Source of the DNA: Rhodococcus sp. IEGM 1409
Lineage (GTDB): Bacteria > Actinomycetota > Actinomycetes > Mycobacteriales > Mycobacteriaceae
DNA: 64,000 nt
NCBI RefSeq assembly: GCF_030056735.1
Contig: NZ_JASHKN010000014.1
Location: forward strand, 62,001-126,000
Direction: 5' to 3'
The notes under the pieces are model-generated. The model searched no databases. It worked only from the letters and a program-made list of their open reading frames with translations, and was not told where the DNA came from. The position numbers and the translations under genes were made by a program. Below, in pieces: positions 36,270 to 44,489 of this stretch. Within the stretch, counting starts at the first letter, position 1. Every line of letters starts with the position of its first letter.

Positions 36270-37534
36270 ACCGGTTCACTCTTTCGGGTTGTAGCCAGAA
36301 GAGCGATCAGACCCAGCGACACACACGCCGTCATCGTGACGGCCAGGGCGGTGCTGGTGTTTCCCAGTAGCCCGACGGCGGGCGCGATGGCCGCGCCGAC
36401 GCCGAACTGAAACGCACCGAGCATTGCCGCAGCAGTACCCGCCGCTTCGCCGTGACGAGCGAGAGCCAGTGCCGGGGCGTTGGGGAGAACAAAGCCGATG
36501 GCGCCGGCCATGACCCACAGTGCGATCACGAATCCGGTGAGCCCGCCCAGTTCGAGGACTGCGACAGCGATGACTACAGCGCCGGATACCACCGCCGCGA
36601 CAAGGGCCCACTTGGTGATCTGCTGAGGAGTCCACCGGTCGAGCAGTCGGACGTTGACCTGCGAAGCGCCGATCAACGCGATCGCGCCCGCACTGAAGAG
36701 CAGTGCAAACTCCTGCTGGTTGAGGCCGTACTGGTCCTGATAGACAAATGAAGCACCGGAGACATACGCGAACAACGACGCCATGCCGACGCTGGAGACG
36801 AGCGTCAGCACCATGAACGTGCGGTCACTGAGCAGCGAACCGTAGGTACGGAGAACCGACTTCAGTCCGCTCGGGCGACGCTTTTCCCGCGGCAGTGTTT
36901 CGGCGAGACCGAACGCACCGATCATCGCCGTGCCGACGCCGATCAATGCCAGGACGACGAAGATCCCGCGCCAGTCGAGGGCGACGAGGAGGGCGCCGCC
37001 GATGCTGGGCGCCAGGATCGGTGCCACGCCCAGCACAAGCATCAGCCGGCTCATCACGACGGCAACGGTGTTACCGCTGTAGAGGTCGCGGACGATCGCC
37101 ATTGTGACCACTGCCGCGGCTGCCGCGCCCATGCCCTGGAACACCCGCAGGATGCCGAGGACCGCGATGCTCGGTGCGAAGACCGCCAGCAGCGACGCCA
37201 GGATGTGCACGCCGATTCCGGCGAGAAGCGGCTTCTTACGGCCGAGAGTGTCCGAGAGCGGCCCCACCAACAGTTGGCCGAGCGCGAGGCCGATGAGGGT
37301 TCCGGTGATCGTCAGCTGAACCGTTGACGACGAGACCCCGAGATCGGCGCCGATATCCGGCAGCGCGGGCAGGTACATGTCGATGGTGAAAGGCCCGAGC
37401 GCCGTCATGGAACCGAGGGCCAGGATCTTTCCGACGCTCGGTTTGCGGTCGACACTGCTCGTGTCCAGCGGGGCCGTCTCCAGGGGCGGGGCTGCCTTTA
37501 CTGGCGGGGCAACGGCGGTGTTATCGGCGCTCAT
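36266..37534 (-). CDS. Bcr/CflA-family multidrug MFS exporter
   Basis: A 422-aa, twelve-helix exporter. [20 protein letters not shown] is the Bcr/CflA helix-1 signature, followed by [19 protein letters not shown] (loop 2-3) and GRVFQGM-like [20 protein letters not shown]. The cytosolic N-terminus (1-40) is Pro/Ala-rich. AGAAGG precedes the ATG. The gene ends within the mraY stop region. The 233 bp upstream (37535-37767) to the tRNA show no gene. Drug export is a family-level inference. Confidence 0.88.
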   Translation of the reverse strand: MSADNTAVAPPVKAAPPLETAPLDTSSVDRKPSVGKILALGSMTALGPFTIDMYLPALPDIGADLGVSSSTVQLTITGTLIGLALGQLLVGPLSDTLGRKKPLLAGIGVHILASLLAVFAPSIAVLGILRVFQGMGAAAAAVVTMAIVRDLYSGNTVAVVMSRLMLVLGVAPILAPSIGGALLVALDWRGIFVVLALIGVGTAMIGAFGLAETLPREKRRPSGLKSVLRTYGSLLSDRTFMVLTLVSSVGMASLFAYVSGASFVYQDQYGLNQQEFALLFSAGAIALIGASQVNVRLLDRWTPQQITKWALVAAVVSGAVVIAVAVLELGGLTGFVIALWVMAGAIGFVLPNAPALALARHGEAAGTAAAMLGAFQFGVGAAIAPAVGLLGNTSTALAVTMTACVSLGLIALLATTRKSEPV

Positions 37535-37767
37535 GAAACCTTCTGGGTTGTCTGGGTCTGGCGAACTGCTCGGGCGTTCGGGCGAATCCGGGCCGCAATT
37601 CGTATGACCTGCGCCCACCGAGGGAGTCAGCATCGAGACTGACCGATTTGTTCCCGAAGGGCCCGCAGTTTTCCCAGAGACTGGAACGCTTGGTGGGATT
37701 GCACTCGAATCATGCTGAGCGGAACTGTGGTTCGACGCCGTCGCTCGGGGCAGAGTTACGCAGTGAC

Positions 37768-37838
37768 GCGGGTGTGGCTGAGTGGCTAGGCACCGGCCTG
37801 CAAAGCCGTTCACACGGGTTCGAGTCCCGTCATCCGCT
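37768..37838 (+). tRNA. tRNA-Cys (GCA)
   Basis: The cloverleaf folds with a 7-bp acceptor stem (GCGGGTG/CATCCGC), a D arm with GGCTGAGTGGCTAGGCA, an anticodon loop CTGCAAA with GCA at 37800-37802, and a T arm with GGGTTCGAGTCCC. The CCA end is not encoded. Confidence 0.95.
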
Positions 37839-37847
37839 CGTGTCGGA

Positions 37848-37874
37848 GACCGGCAGGCATTTCGCCTGCCGGTC
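37848..37874 (+). terminator. Terminator after tRNA-Cys
   Basis: An 11-bp perfect stem (gaccggcaggc and its complement) with loop atttc begins 9 bp after the tRNA. Confidence 0.85.
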
Positions 37875-37937
37875 CCTCTTGTGTGGTCCCGGTTCACAGG
37901 GTCCGCTGCGATAGTCTGGGCTGCCGGAGCGGACCAC

Positions 37938-37958
37938 ATGAGTGAGGCACTGAATTGA
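37938..37958 (+). CDS. Putative 6-aa leader ORF overlapping the methyltransferase start
   Basis: ATG-AGT-GAG-GCA-CTG-AAT-TGA encodes MSEALN. A GGAGCGG ribosome site stands 5-8 nt before its ATG. Its TGA overlaps the TTG start of the methyltransferase by 2 nt, which would let terminating ribosomes restart there. It may be chance, but it supplies the ribosome site that the TTG start otherwise lacks. Confidence 0.35.
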   Translation: MSEALN

Positions 37959-39289
37959 TTTCGGGACAGGACCTGCGATCGCGGCGCATGGACGTGGGGA
38001 TCAGTCAGTTCCAGTTCGCCCGTGAAGCCGGAGTCTCGTCGGCCGTTGTCTCCGCGTGGGAACTCGACAAGGCGTATCCCAAACCACCGGTGGAGCTAGC
38101 AGTTCTCACGGCCCTCACCGCGTTGGAATCCGCGAAGCGTGAGGGTACGTATGCGGCCCCGCGGAAGCGATCGTGCGGTAGTACCCGTGCGCGTCGAGCG
38201 ACACCGGTCAACGACCCCGCCTCGGTGGCCGGGCGTGCGGTCGCAGGGGCAGGAAGCGGAGGCCCAACCATACTGACGGCGTTCTCCGGTTGTGGCGGTA
38301 TGGCCGAAGGCTTTCGGATGGCGGGGTTTTCGGTGGAGGGATACATCGAAGTCGTGCCGGAGGCGCGCGCGACCTTCGATCGGAACTTCCCCGGCGCGAG
38401 GTGCCTCGGCGAGGACATCCGGGCCATCGACGAAGCCCGTGTGAAAGATCTTCTGGCACAAGTGGACATCGATGTGTTGGCCGGGGGACCGCCGTGTCAG
38501 GGCTTCAGCCTCGCCGGCCGACGCGACCGCGACGATCCGCGCAACCATCTCTTCCGGAACCTGCTCGAGCTCGCCGAACTGGTGAAGCCGAAGGTCTTGG
38601 TGATGGAGAACGTGCGACTGCTGCTCAGCATGAAGGACCCGGACGGCGGGATGGTCATCGACCGGATTCTCGGCGAGATGGCTGCACGCGGTTACGAAGC
38701 GTCGGTCAACACGGTGAATGCGCAGGATTACGGGGTCCCGCAGTTCCGGGAGAGAGTATTCATCGTGGCGACCCGCCGCGACAGTGGTATCGGGCCACTG
38801 CGTTTCCCGCCGAAGACTCATGGCGTGAATGGTGTTGCGCCGCTGAGGACTTTCCGCGATGCCACCGTCGATCTAGCCCCGCTGGAATCCGGGCAGGCCT
38901 GCGAGACGGACCCGCTGCACTGGGCCGTCGAGCATCCCGAGCACGTCTTGCGGTGGTTGCGTGATGTGCCGGAAGGGATGTCGGCTCACGACAACGAAAA
39001 TCCGTCGATGCGACCATCCTCGGGCTACAACACGACGTACAAGCGACTGCGGTGGGACGAGCCGGCGTCGACGGTCGGAACCACCTTCGGGATGATCTCG
39101 GCTTCCCGCAACGTGCACCCGAAACACACGCGATCCTTGACCGTTCGAGAAGCTGCTCGCCTCCAGACCTTCCCCGACGACTACGTCTTCGAAGGCAAGT
39201 GGGGAGCGGTGCGCACGATGATCGGCAATGCCGTGCCGCCGCAACTGGCTTCGGCGCTGGCAGGAGAGATCAAGAAGGCGCTCGGCTGA
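37955..39289 (+). CDS. Cytosine-C5 DNA methyltransferase with N-terminal HTH domain
   Basis: A 444-aa protein. Residues 1-55 form an Xre/Cro-type HTH (QFQFAREAGVSSAVVSAWEL). A basic linker follows, then a full C5-methyltransferase: motif I TAFSGCGGMAEGFRMAGF (about 109), motif IV GGPPCQGFSLAGRRDRDDPR with the catalytic Cys, motif VI VLVMENVR, motif VIII QFRERVFIVATR and motif X MIGNAVPPQLASAL. N-terminal HTH methyltransferases often repress their own gene. No restriction endonuclease gene is adjacent. The TTG start keeps the HTH intact, whereas the next ATG would truncate it. Confidence 0.92.
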   Translation: MISGQDLRSRRMDVGISQFQFAREAGVSSAVVSAWELDKAYPKPPVELAVLTALTALESAKREGTYAAPRKRSCGSTRARRATPVNDPASVAGRAVAGAGSGGPTILTAFSGCGGMAEGFRMAGFSVEGYIEVVPEARATFDRNFPGARCLGEDIRAIDEARVKDLLAQVDIDVLAGGPPCQGFSLAGRRDRDDPRNHLFRNLLELAELVKPKVLVMENVRLLLSMKDPDGGMVIDRILGEMAARGYEASVNTVNAQDYGVPQFRERVFIVATRRDSGIGPLRFPPKTHGVNGVAPLRTFRDATVDLAPLESGQACETDPLHWAVEHPEHVLRWLRDVPEGMSAHDNENPSMRPSSGYNTTYKRLRWDEPASTVGTTFGMISASRNVHPKHTRSLTVREAARLQTFPDDYVFEGKWGAVRTMIGNAVPPQLASALAGEIKKALG

Positions 39290-39306
39290 GGTAAGGCGCC
39301 GACGGA

Positions 39307-39335
39307 AAATGGGGCCGACAATGTCGGCCCCATTT
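39307..39335. terminator. Bidirectional terminator between the methyltransferase and the 27-aa peptide gene
   Basis: A 14-bp perfect inverted repeat (aaatggggccgaca and its complement, separated by one base) lies between converging genes, 18 bp after the methyltransferase stop and 37 bp after the peptide stop on the other strand. Confidence 0.8.
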
Positions 39336-39371
39336 CGAGTTACGCCCTGGCAGGGGTGTGGTGCAAGCGAA

Positions 39372-39455
39372 TCAGCTGAGGTTGAGCTTGGCGATCAACG
39401 GCTGGACGACCTTGATGATGTCGATGACGGCGCTGAGGGTGTTGATGGAACCCAT
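39372..39455 (-). CDS. 27-aa hydrophobic amphipathic peptide
   Basis: The peptide begins MGSINTLSAVIDIIKVVQPL and ends IAKLNLS. It has two Lys and one Asp, no signal sequence and a periodic I/V/L pattern suggesting an amphipathic membrane-active helix. A perfect GGAGGA ribosome site (39463-39468) lies 7 nt before the ATG, and a terminator follows. It resembles phenol-soluble-modulin-like peptides in form, and the PorA/PorH pore peptides of Corynebacterium in size and taxon. Neither relation can be proved without a search. Confidence 0.65.
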   Translation of the reverse strand: MGSINTLSAVIDIIKVVQPLIAKLNLS

Positions 39456-39475
39456 GTTTCGGTCCTCCGTGTCGT

Positions 39476-39545
39476 ATGTACAGGTGTGTATGTACAAGGT
39501 TGTGTCTGCGTGGTGTTTCTGTACGACCTTGTGTCGCAGACACAA
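39476..39545 (-). promoter_or_regulatory. Repeat-rich leader of the 27-aa peptide gene
   Basis: The 229-bp gap between the two peptide genes holds a 17-bp dyad, TTGTGTC-GCA-GACACAA (39529-39545), and two direct copies of ATGTACA (39476-39482, 39490-39496) 14 bp apart. These could be regulator sites or a folded 5' leader. No clear -10/-35 pair was identified. Confidence 0.45.
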
Positions 39546-39638
39546 ATTAGCAAACTGGACGCTTGTTTGGGTTGAAATGACCACTTTGCGCTGAAGTTGC
39601 CGAAGAGTTCACGGTTTGTTCAGGGACGGAAACAAAAA

Positions 39639-39668
39639 ACAGGCCGGACTCCCCGAAGTCCGGCCTGT
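39639..39668 (-). terminator. Terminator of the 38-aa peptide gene
   Basis: A 12-bp perfect stem (acaggccggact and its complement) with a 6-nt loop is followed on the minus strand by a T6 run, a textbook Rho-independent terminator 16 bp past the peptide stop. Confidence 0.9.
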
Positions 39669-39684
39669 CGATGACGCTTTGCGA

Positions 39685-39801
39685 TCAGCTGAATGCCGAA
39701 AGTGCGCTGATGAGGCCGATGCCCGCAACTGCGACCTTGAGGACACTCAAGACGTCTTCGAGCTTGACACCCTCGGGCAATACGTTTTCGACAGACTCCA
39801 T
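39685..39801 (-). CDS. 38-aa small peptide with hydrophobic C-terminus
   Basis: The peptide begins MESVENVLPEGVKLEDVLSV and continues with a Val/Ala/Ile/Leu-rich stretch ending SALSAFS. The N-terminal half is acidic and the C-terminal half hydrophobic. A GAAGGA ribosome site (39808-39813) stands 6 nt before the ATG, and a strong terminator follows. It has the same strand and general form as the 27-aa peptide. The MEsVeNvL start recalls Corynebacterium PorA, but this is impression only. Ser residues at the end could be acylation sites, as in O-mycoloylated PorA/PorH. Confidence 0.65.
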   Translation of the reverse strand: MESVENVLPEGVKLEDVLSVLKVAVAGIGLISALSAFS

Positions 39802-39891
39802 GTTGGATCCTTCATATGTTGGGGTCGTGGTCCAGTGCCACTGCAAGGAAGATACCCAATCGTGACCACCTGTGAAACCCCGGCGCGAAGA

Positions 39892-40539
39892 TCACAGTTG
39901 TGTTGCGCCGGACTCACTGGCCGTCGCGACCACGGTGGCTGCCACTATTTGCTCCACGCTGATGCCCGCTGCCGGTAGGCAGTGGTAGAAAATTCGTTCG
40001 CAGAGGTCGACCATCTCCCCGCGCTCGAGCGTCGGCTCGTCGATCCAGTTGACGACGATTTCCTCCATGAATGCCTGCCACCCGGCGATTGTCGCCTCTA
40101 CGGTCGCGTTCGATTCGATGCCCAGATTCGTCAGCGCAGCGACGATCCACGTGGTGAAAGTGCGGCGCATGCCGCGGTAGATCGTGCGCATCCGGACGTC
40201 GCCACTGCCGGCCATACGCATCACGGCGAGGTAAATGGTGGGGTGCTCGATAACGGCGTCGACGAAAGTTTCGATACCTGAACGCAGCTGGGACGTGATG
40301 GGTAGCTCGGGATCCGGTCGCATTCGATCTTCGAGATCGGCCGAGGCAGCCTCGAGGATGGCGTTCTGGAAGCCCTTCTTGTTTTTGAAGTAGTGGAACA
40401 GCAATGGCGGTGAGACGCCGGCCTCGGCCGCAACTCGGTCCATCGACAGCTGATCAAAAGGCTCGGTCCGCAACATGTGCACTGCCACCTCGAGGATTTG
40501 CCTCTGACGGTCTTCGGGGGAGCGGGGGACGGCAGCCAT
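39892..40539 (-). CDS. TetR-family transcriptional regulator
   Basis: A 215-aa regulator. The HTH LSMDRVAAEAGVSPPLLFHY with FKNKKGFQNAI covers about 30-60. The C-terminal ligand domain (TSQLRSGIETFVDAVIEHPT) is typical. It is divergent from the D-aminoacylase-type gene with 97 bp between the start codons. It lies 90 bp beyond the 38-aa peptide gene on the same strand and could control either side. Confidence 0.86.
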   Translation of the reverse strand: MAAVPRSPEDRQRQILEVAVHMLRTEPFDQLSMDRVAAEAGVSPPLLFHYFKNKKGFQNAILEAASADLEDRMRPDPELPITSQLRSGIETFVDAVIEHPTIYLAVMRMAGSGDVRMRTIYRGMRRTFTTWIVAALTNLGIESNATVEATIAGWQAFMEEIVVNWIDEPTLERGEMVDLCERIFYHCLPAAGISVEQIVAATVVATASESGATQL

Positions 40540-40572
40540 TCCGACATCTTATGTATTCGCTCGGAAGGTTCA

Positions 40573-40600
40573 TTGACTTTTACTCAACGCTGTCTATAAC
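40573..40600 (+). promoter_or_regulatory. Promoter of the D-aminoacylase-type gene
   Basis: TTGACT (40573-40578) and TATAAC (40595-40600), 16 bp apart, form a good promoter 36 bp before the GTG start. The direct repeat ACGTGAGG follows (near 40599 and 40615) and may bind the divergent TetR protein. Confidence 0.6.
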
Positions 40601-40636
40601 GTGAGGTAACACATACGTGAGGCGAGGAGTCCGACA

Positions 40637-42427
40637 GTGTCTGCTTTCGACATCGTGGTCAACGACGGGTTGTGGTTCGACGGGACGGGGGCTCCAGGTC
40701 TGCGTCGTAATCTCGGAATTCGAGACGGCGTGGTCGCGGAGGTGTCCACGACGCGCCTGGAGATCGGACCGGACACCGAAGTGATCGACGCGGCCGGCAA
40801 ATGGGTTCTCCCGGGCTTTGTCGACGTCCACACGCACTACGACGCCGAAGCCTTGGTCAGTCCAGGGCTTCCGGAATCGGTTCGCCACGGCGTCACGACG
40901 GTCGTGCTCGGCAATTGCTCGCTGTCGACGGTGTATTCGACCCCGCGCGAGATCGCGGACCTGTTCAGCCGAGTCGAAGCAGTTCCCCACGATGCGGTGC
41001 TGAGCATCCTCGAAGCGAACAAGACTTGGAGCGGCCCCACCGCTTACACCGCCGCACTCGACGCGCTCCCGCTCGGACCCAACGTCGCGGCATTCATCGG
41101 TCACTCCGACATTCGCACGCACGTACTCGGATTGGGGCGAGGCACAGACAAGAAGGTCAAGCCGAGCCGCTCGGAACTCGGCCGGATGGGCTCGATGCTC
41201 GAGGACGCCATCGATGCGGGGATGCTGGGCCTGTCGTCGATGACCAATGCCCTCGACAAGATCGACGGCGACGAATACCGTTCTCGCTCTTTGCCGTCGA
41301 CGTACGCGCGGTGGAAGGAGTTCCGATTCCTCAACCGTATCCTTCGTGATCGCGGAAAGATCTTGCAGAGCGCTCCGACCATCAACCTGTATCCGAACGT
41401 CGCGGCGTTCTTCGCCGAGAGTTCCGCGATCGGACGCAAGAAGCCGCTCAAGACTTCGCTGCTCTCCGGTGCGGATTCGAAGGCCTACCCGGTGATCGTG
41501 TACTTCATGCTCGCTGCGGCCCCACTGCTGAACCGTTTCGCCAAGACCGATTTCAAGTGGCAGCATCTTCCGGTTCCCTTCACGGTCTACGCGGACGGAA
41601 TCGACCTCGTCGTGTTCGAGGAGTTCGGTGCCGGCGCCGCCGCTTTGCATCTCAAAGACCAGGTGGAGCGCAACAAGCTGCTCCAGGACGAGTCGTACCG
41701 GCGTGCATTCCGTAAGGACTACGACAACAAGTTCTCGCCGCGCATCTGGCACCGCAATTTCTACGACGCCGTCATCGTCGGTTGCCCGGACGAGACGTTG
41801 ATCGGCAAGAACTTCGGTCAGGTCGGAGACATCCGGGGAGTGCACCCGGTGGACGCGTACCTCGACTTGGTGGTCAAGTACGGGCGAGATCTTCGTTGGC
41901 GCACCACCATTGCGAATCATCGTCCCAAGTTTGCGAAGAAACTCGCCGCGAGTTCCGGCGTACAGATGGGCTTCGGCGATGCCGGCGCGCATCTGCGCAA
42001 CATGGCGTTCTACAACTACCCGGTGCGACTCCTCAAGCGTGTGAAGGACGCCCAGAGTGATCGCAAGCCGTTCCTGACCGTCGAGCGCGCAATCCATCGC
42101 CTGACGGGTGAACTGGCGGACTGGTACGGCATCGATGCCGGGCATCTACGCCAGGGTGACCGCGCGGACTTCGTTGTCATCGACCCTGCCGGGCTCGACG
42201 AGTCGGTCGACGGGTTGTTCGAGGCAACCGTCCCCGAGTACGGCGGGATCAGCCGAATGGTCAACCGCAGCGACGATGCAGCCGTCGCGACCGTGATCAA
42301 CGGCCGACTCGTCTACAGCGACGGTGAATTCGTCCCGGGATTCGGAACCGAAAAGACGGGCCAATTCCTGCGCGCCGGCGAAAAGGCTCCGGTTGCGGGT
42401 GTCGCGAAGACTAGCGTGGCGTTATGA
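40637..42427 (+). CDS. N-acyl-D-amino-acid deacylase family amidohydrolase
   Basis: A 596-aa amidohydrolase. DVHTHYDAEALVSPGLPESV is the D-aminoacylase metal-site signature; GHSDIRTHVLG and GFGDAGAHLRNM supply further ligands. The end, DWYGIDAGHLRQGDRADFVV, is the usual C-terminal sandwich. It is longer than the roughly 480-aa classical D-aminoacylases because of central insertions seen in actinobacterial members. GAGGAG precedes the GTG. The natural substrate is unknown. It overlaps the alpha/beta hydrolase gene by 4 bp, and the two are probably co-regulated by the TetR protein. Confidence 0.85.
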   Translation: MSAFDIVVNDGLWFDGTGAPGLRRNLGIRDGVVAEVSTTRLEIGPDTEVIDAAGKWVLPGFVDVHTHYDAEALVSPGLPESVRHGVTTVVLGNCSLSTVYSTPREIADLFSRVEAVPHDAVLSILEANKTWSGPTAYTAALDALPLGPNVAAFIGHSDIRTHVLGLGRGTDKKVKPSRSELGRMGSMLEDAIDAGMLGLSSMTNALDKIDGDEYRSRSLPSTYARWKEFRFLNRILRDRGKILQSAPTINLYPNVAAFFAESSAIGRKKPLKTSLLSGADSKAYPVIVYFMLAAAPLLNRFAKTDFKWQHLPVPFTVYADGIDLVVFEEFGAGAAALHLKDQVERNKLLQDESYRRAFRKDYDNKFSPRIWHRNFYDAVIVGCPDETLIGKNFGQVGDIRGVHPVDAYLDLVVKYGRDLRWRTTIANHRPKFAKKLAASSGVQMGFGDAGAHLRNMAFYNYPVRLLKRVKDAQSDRKPFLTVERAIHRLTGELADWYGIDAGHLRQGDRADFVVIDPAGLDESVDGLFEATVPEYGGISRMVNRSDDAAVATVINGRLVYSDGEFVPGFGTEKTGQFLRAGEKAPVAGVAKTSVAL

Positions 42428-43269
42428 CTTCACCGGCGGATCGCCTCACCTCGTACTCCCGGTCCGGACTGACCTTCGACGTACGCGACGAAGGGCCGGT
42501 CGACGGTCCGGTCGTGGTCCTCCTGCACGGTTTTCCGCAGGATTCGAGCTCGTGGGATCAGCTCGCACCGCTGCTGCACGCCCGCGGCTTCCGTACCGTC
42601 GCACCGGATCAGCGAGGATACTCACCAGGCGCCCGGCCGAAAGCGCGCTGGGCGTACCGCGGGTCCGAGCTTGCCGCAGATTCTGTCGCATTGATCGACG
42701 CACTCGGTGTGGGGAAGGTGCACCTGGTCGGCCACGACTGGGGTGCCGCCGTGGCATGGCAGGTAGCTGCCGAGCGGCCCGATTTGCTCAATACCGTTAC
42801 CGCGGTGTCGGTTCCGCATCCACTTGCATTCGTCAAGGCAATGGTGACCAGCACACAGGGACTGAAATCGTGGTACATGGGGGCGTTCCAATTGCCCTTC
42901 GTTCCCGAGAAGGTTCTGTCCTCCACGTCGGCGGGTGAGAAGTTCCTGATTTCGAGCGGACAGACGCCGGAGAACGCACGGCGCGATCTGAACGCCATGC
43001 TGGCTCCCGGACGACTGCGCGGGGGTCTGAACTGGTACCGCGCGATGTGGATGACCAAGCCGAACCCCGCAAGTGCCCGGGTCACCGTGCCGACTTTGCA
43101 TGTGTGGAGCGACGGCGACGCTGCCATCGGGCCCAAGGGTTCTGCGCTCACCCCCGCGTTTGTCGACGGTCCGTACCGGTTCGAAGTTCTCAGCGGCGTG
43201 AGCCACTGGATTCCGGACGAGGCCCCGGAGGAGTTGGACCGACTGCTGGGAGAACATCTCAGTAGCTGA
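42424..43269 (+). CDS. Alpha/beta hydrolase, epoxide-hydrolase-like
   Basis: A 281-aa alpha/beta hydrolase. HGFPQDSSSWDQL is the oxyanion-hole segment and LVGHDWGAAVAWQVA places Asp as nucleophile (GHDWG), as in soluble epoxide hydrolases and haloalkane dehalogenases. The catalytic His lies in LSGVSHWIPDEAPEEL. SDGDAAIGPKG probably gives the acid. Epoxide hydrolysis is the best guess. It ends with a terminator 15 bp past its stop. Confidence 0.85.
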   Translation: MTSPADRLTSYSRSGLTFDVRDEGPVDGPVVVLLHGFPQDSSSWDQLAPLLHARGFRTVAPDQRGYSPGARPKARWAYRGSELAADSVALIDALGVGKVHLVGHDWGAAVAWQVAAERPDLLNTVTAVSVPHPLAFVKAMVTSTQGLKSWYMGAFQLPFVPEKVLSSTSAGEKFLISSGQTPENARRDLNAMLAPGRLRGGLNWYRAMWMTKPNPASARVTVPTLHVWSDGDAAIGPKGSALTPAFVDGPYRFEVLSGVSHWIPDEAPEELDRLLGEHLSS

Positions 43270-43283
43270 CCGAGTTTCGATCA

Positions 43284-43313
43284 CTGAAGCCCCGCCGATC
43301 GGCGGGGCTTCAG
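43284..43313. terminator. Perfect 30-bp palindromic terminator
   Basis: A fully self-complementary 30-bp sequence (arms of 15) lies between the converging alpha/beta hydrolase and sulfotransferase genes. Confidence 0.85.
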
Positions 43314-43342
43314 TTGTCAGTAAGGTTGTCGGCCAGCGGGTG

Positions 43343-44482
43343 TCAGCGAGTTCCGAATCGCTCTTCCACCTGCTCCTTCGTCAGTCCGAACTCCTCGAGC
43401 GTGTACTTGTGCGAAGGTTTGCGAGCACCCGAGCGGCTTTCCTCGTGCATGGCCTCCATCGACTGCTGCGCGGCAGATGTCAACGAGATGTCGAAGTGCG
43501 CGTAGATGTTCTCGACGGTGCCCAGTGGATCGGTGACGAAGTCCTGATAGTCGACGTCGATGAACTGTGCCGGATTGTGGTGTGCACGTGCACTGTCGAA
43601 CTGCTCGAGACCCCTGGCCCACAATTCGAGCTGACTTTCGCCGATCACCTTGTCGGTGAACGTGTTCGACCAACCCTCTGTCGCCTGGGCGGCCAGGCTG
43701 CACACCGATGGAATGATCGTGGTAGGGGAGCGGTGAGTCTGAATGACCAGCGCGTCGGGGTACGCCTCCATCAATTCGTCGAGCGCAAACAGGTGGCTCG
43801 GGTTCTTGAGGACCCACCGTCGATCCTGATCGGGCAGACCGATCAGCTGCAGGTTCTTCTTGTGTCGGGCATAGGCGTTCGACCACTCCTGGTCCTTCAG
43901 CCACGCGGAGTACGTGGGTAGATTCGCCAGGCACTCGTAAGACACGGACTTGAACGTCTGACGTAGGAGTTGCCAGCACTCTTCGACTTCACTGGCTGAC
44001 ATGTAGTGCACGCCCATGAATTCGGGATGCTCGACGTGGTGTTGCCCGAACGTCTCCTCGATCTTCGCGAAGACCGGGTTCGATTCCCACGTATCGCGAG
44101 GCGGGCGAGGCTGGGGGAACTCGGTCAGCCACATCTCGAGGCCCTGGTGAGCCGGGTCGACCGTGAGGAGGCGGTGCAGCGCAGTGGTGCCGGTGCGCGG
44201 CAATCCGGTGACGAAGATCGGACGCTCGATCTTGACGTCGGCGTGTTCCGGATGCTCCTTCCATGCCGATTCACTGAGTAGACGTGCCACCAGCGCGCCG
44301 CGCAGGAATACCCGAGAGATCTTGCTGCCGAAGGGGGTCAGATCCTCGTCACGGTCGTAGGACTCGAGGAGTACCGACAGAGCCTCGGTGTAATCGTCGA
44401 CGCCGAAGTCCGTCAGTCCGGTCATCCGTGTCGCCGAGGCGTGGAGATCCTCGACGGTGCCGACATGAGTGCGTTCAGTCAT
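43343..44482 (-). CDS. PAPS-dependent sulfotransferase (Rv3529c-like)
   Basis: A 379-aa sulfotransferase. The 5'-phosphosulfate loop is FVTGLPRTGTTALHRLL (about 98-114) and a 3'-phosphate-binding region is WVLKNPSHLFALDELMEAYP with QTHRSP. The C-terminal YTLEEFGLTKEQVEERFG is typical of mycobacterial and rhodococcal Stf-like proteins. GGAG stands before the ATG. It follows the SDR gene by 7 bp, third in the operon DUF1214-SDR-sulfotransferase. The order matches M. tuberculosis Rv3531c-Rv3530c-Rv3529c as I remember it, part of the KstR cholesterol regulon. The acceptor is unknown; a sterol or its breakdown product is likely. Confidence 0.85.
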   Translation of the reverse strand: MTERTHVGTVEDLHASATRMTGLTDFGVDDYTEALSVLLESYDRDEDLTPFGSKISRVFLRGALVARLLSESAWKEHPEHADVKIERPIFVTGLPRTGTTALHRLLTVDPAHQGLEMWLTEFPQPRPPRDTWESNPVFAKIEETFGQHHVEHPEFMGVHYMSASEVEECWQLLRQTFKSVSYECLANLPTYSAWLKDQEWSNAYARHKKNLQLIGLPDQDRRWVLKNPSHLFALDELMEAYPDALVIQTHRSPTTIIPSVCSLAAQATEGWSNTFTDKVIGESQLELWARGLEQFDSARAHHNPAQFIDVDYQDFVTDPLGTVENIYAHFDISLTSAAQQSMEAMHEESRSGARKPSHKYTLEEFGLTKEQVEERFGTR

Positions 44483-44489
44483 GGTGCTC

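Noticed and set aside
37535-39900. Integrative element with integrase at tRNA-Cys
   Set aside because: No integrase, excisionase or second copy of the tRNA 3' end was found within the region read.
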